DNA of 64,000 nucleotides from Tubulanus polymorphus (lineage: Eukaryota > Nemertea > Palaeonemertea > Tubulaniformes > Tubulanidae). Under the pieces are notes generated by a model, which was given only the letters and a program-made list of their open reading frames with translations, searched no databases and was not told the origin of the DNA. The stretch is from contig NC_134035.1 of the NCBI RefSeq assembly GCF_964204645.1, positions 186,001 through 250,000 of the forward strand, given 5' to 3'. Positions 61,307-64,000 of this stretch are shown one piece after another. The translations under genes and the position numbers were made by a program. Every line of letters begins with the position of its first letter. The first letter of the stretch is position 1.

Positions 61307-63236
61307 ATTTACGTTTTGTGTGAGAAGCTAATAATACTAATAACTTCAGTAATCACAAAACAAGATTTACTAAATTCGATGCTATCTGTTCAGAACAGAT
61401 GTATTCAATTCACTCAATATTATATTAATATTTGTGACTTACTCGGAATAAGATACAATAATACTTATTACATATATAATGATGATTATGATATTTAAAG
61501 TTGAAAATGAACTGCTCATTACAAAAAAAAACCATTTGTTTAAGAAGAACATTTCTATATTAAGGCATGATTAAATAATATATCGTAACTTATCAATAAT
61601 CGGAAATTAGAAATGATTCTTCATTTATCTCTAGTCGAACAATATTATTGATGCGAAAATGTGAATTTTAATTCGAATTATTTATTGAATATTATTTATA
61701 TTTAACAAACTGAGGGTCAGTGGTTCGTCGATACAGTGGTTAACCATTGAGTAAACACTGATCCCTGAATGGCAAGATCACAATTAAAATATTAGTAATT
61801 TATTTGTTACATTTTGTAATTAATGAATTAGTCAGTTAAAAAATTGAAAGCAAAATGTCCTCACTATATTGTTTGAATGTCGTGGGACCAAAAATGATTT
61901 TAGTTTTAGTAAATATTTTACTTGAGATGATTATAACTGATCTTATATATGCTGAGATATATTTTTCTCGTCACTCGGTGCACCGATAAACCTTTCCCTG
62001 TAACAGAAAATACGGTTTTCGTTATCAGCCGTTTGTTCCCGGGTTCCTGATAGAAACAGTCAGCGAAAACCGCCGTGAATCCGTTGTATATATACGAGAT
62101 ATTACTACTGCACGCAGGTATTTTTCTATGAAGATTACAAAATAACCACTATTCTTACTGGTTGGATTCAATATAGCTTAGAGGGGTCGGGGTTCAGTTG
62201 TTTAGTCGAACTGTTTCCGCAGTTGGTATTAACCGAGGTTTTGTAACTAATGGTAAACAGTTATGCGCAACTATCAGAAAACAACCCTTGAACAACTGAC
62301 CAGTCATTTATGATAATTTGTTATATCGTATCGTTCTATTGTCATCGGTCGGCAATTTATATTTGAGTGGAGTATTCAGATACTAATGAGAAAAAAAAAA
62401 CGTTATTGTTGATTCTTAAGTGTTAATGGTAACTATTAATATTTAATAGTAAACAAACTTATTTATAATTAAACTATTTCTGTATGGTGTAAATGATATA
62501 TTTGTGTTAAATGAATGATGAATTGAAGAACAAACACTTGATGGAGAATAAAACCCGGCTGGGCACCATGTTGTTTAAGAGTTGTGCATGGAGTACGTAT
62601 AATGGCCAGGAGTTACACTTCGAGCCAACGACTTCTAAATGCATTCGACTCCTTTAGATGTGTGAAATTGTATCAAATAAAAAAAGGAATTTTAAATCAC
62701 CACATTTTACGTTATTTTTCTTTAATCAGTGATGACAGGAACAGAAATCATTTTGAAAAATGTCGATATGAAGTCCACCTCATCAATAGTTACTAAATAA
62801 TTAACCATTTATGACTTGTAATTTGAACTTGGATAAAATTCAAAAATTCTTGAAGCTTCTCAAATTATTTTTTATCCATTGAAAAACAATTTCTATTAGC
62901 AATATCAGGAAATATGTATTTTTAGGGGGAGAAGTGTTTATTGATATTGCCCGGTTTGCAGGATACCTTTTTTGTTCCAGAATCATCTGTTCTACTTCCA
63001 TCAAAGAGAGATGATTAGTGCAGTAAAATCAGTTCTAAAATAGTCAGGGACCAGCGATCGAAGACGCAGTTTGCAACCTGCTAGGTTCAAGTATTTTAGT
63101 ATGGTCATGGACTAGTTTATACGTCCATGGTATGGTGAAGCATCCGGTCCTCCACAGATCAATACCAGTTTTTTTCTCATCGAAATTACCTGGCATGCGC
63201 AGCACAAAATGAACAACCCTAATTGTGTATGGTAGT

Positions 63237-63330
63237 TGTCTAAATTTAGTCTGAATACAAGTTGTTGTTACAGGTTCCCTACAACCCGGTTTGTAGAACG
63301 ACGGCTAGGTACTAGACTAGTCTAAATTAT
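63237..63330 (-). repeat. Degenerate fragment related to the 2.84-kb satellite unit
   Basis: In reverse complement this matches unit positions about 610-695: shared strings are aatttagtctgaat, gttgttac, ggttcc, caacccgg-like and gaacgacggctaggtactagact. Substitutions and small indels separate them. It shows that this portion of the unit also exists outside the array, 40 kb away and upstream of NCKAP1. Confidence 0.75.
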
Positions 63331-63660
63331 ACCTGGCCCCAGTTTGCCGCGAACGAATCTACTTCCTCGAAAGATAGGACATTCATAGAACTAATTAGAA
63401 CAAATTATTGAACATATATCTAAACATTCTTAGCGCCACTTTCATTTAGAAAAATTCGGAATATTTTCGAACCGTAACCAGTCTGCATAAAGACAATAAA
63501 GAAAATTTGGCTTGATTTTGTAAGCGGTAACCAGTCTCTATATTTGCCTGTGGTCAGTTTTACTAGGGTAATTCACCGTATTAAACCTGAGGCCTAATGA
63601 ACTGAGATTCGACTGATTAATCATACAGATTTAGAGAATCTCGCTAACCAAACGAGGATC

Positions 63661-64000
63661 ATGTCGAGAGCGATGAATCCTAGTCAGCAGAAGCTGGCAG
63701 AGCGTCTAACTATACTGAATACCCGCGGTAAAGGTATGCTGACCAGGATTTATAATATTAAAAAGGTAAGTATTTTTCTTTTCCCCCACCCACGGCCACA
63801 CCACCGCAGCGCAGTCTCAGTCAGTGTCAATCCAGTCTCTTGTTGATAGAGAGTCTTGTTCAGAATTGAGTGTTTTTTACGATTGTTTCAGATGCTCGGG
63901 GGTCCAGATTCTAAACCTGGTTTTATGACCGATAAATCATTAGACGCCGCGATGAAAACAATAACCAGAAAATTTCCGACATTTGACAGTCGAGGGGTAA
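63661..64000 (+). CDS. NCKAP1: NCKAP1 (HEM family, WAVE complex), first two coding exons, runs off the window
   Basis: NCKAP1 is a large scaffold subunit of the WAVE regulatory complex that links Rac to Arp2/3-driven actin assembly. Exon 1 (63661-63765) encodes [20 protein letters not shown] then [15 protein letters not shown], matching the human N-terminus ([26 protein letters not shown]). Exon 2 (63892-63996) encodes [29 protein letters not shown] and FDSRG. It appears to end at a gtaa donor in the last four bases. The family protein is about 1,130 residues, so more than nine tenths lie to the right. The first in-frame ATG is used because it aligns with the family start. Confidence 0.95.

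Larger units (their letters stand above)
60722..63660. other. Intergenic region between KMT5 and NCKAP1
   Basis: The largest unique gap, 2.9 kb, AT-rich. It holds the KMT5 3' end with AATAAA (61184-61189), a palindromic element (61216-61306), a poly-A run near 62391, a fragment related to the satellite unit (about 63237-63330), and the NCKAP1 promoter. The short open frames (60-70 codons) look random. Confidence 0.6.

Overview
The window is nuclear DNA from an animal. Its genes are split by short GT-AG introns with matching phases, and they encode metazoan proteins (Integrator subunit 12, NF-YA, SERGEF, RHNO1, GTPBP6, Suv4-20/KMT5, NCKAP1, FAM199X). The compact introns, AT-rich noncoding DNA and many small foldback elements suggest a marine invertebrate, perhaps a lophotrochozoan, but nothing here fixes the phylum.

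Layout. Bases 1-20668 are a tandem satellite with a unit of about 2.84 kb (seven units plus a truncated eighth) and evidence of a two-unit higher-order duplication. At 20668 the last unit is cut by a 6.3-kb minisatellite of 34/36-bp units ending near 26990. Next come a possible two-exon gene fragment (27033-27402, minus), three copies of a roughly 165-bp repeat, and a dispersed solo copy of about half of the satellite unit (27957-29280). From 29.5 kb the window is gene-rich: FAM199X (-), INTS12 (+), SERGEF (-), NFYA (+), RHNO1 (-), GTPBP6 (+), a CYTH-domain protein (-), KMT5B/C-type methyltransferase (+) and the first two exons of NCKAP1 (+), which runs off the right end. I rebuilt exons by eye from splice sites, intron phase and family similarity. 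All eight complete gene models close as uninterrupted frames of whole codons.

The first eight genes alternate strand, giving head-to-head pairs (FAM199X/INTS12, SERGEF/NFYA, RHNO1/GTPBP6, CYTH/KMT5) and tail-to-tail pairs between them. They do not form one pathway. Most are nuclear housekeeping functions: snRNA 3' processing, CCAAT transcription, the 9-1-1 checkpoint and H4K20 methylation. GTPBP6 is mitochondrial, SERGEF is linked to secretion and NCKAP1 to actin (WAVE complex).

The most noteworthy items are the satellite/minisatellite complex with its related fragments elsewhere in the window, an intronless 181-codon antisense reading frame filling one SERGEF intron, an 815-bp TA-flanked inverted-repeat element between RHNO1 and GTPBP6, a family of short palindromic elements in introns and spacers, and an RHNO1 orthologue that is easy to miss because only two short motifs are conserved.
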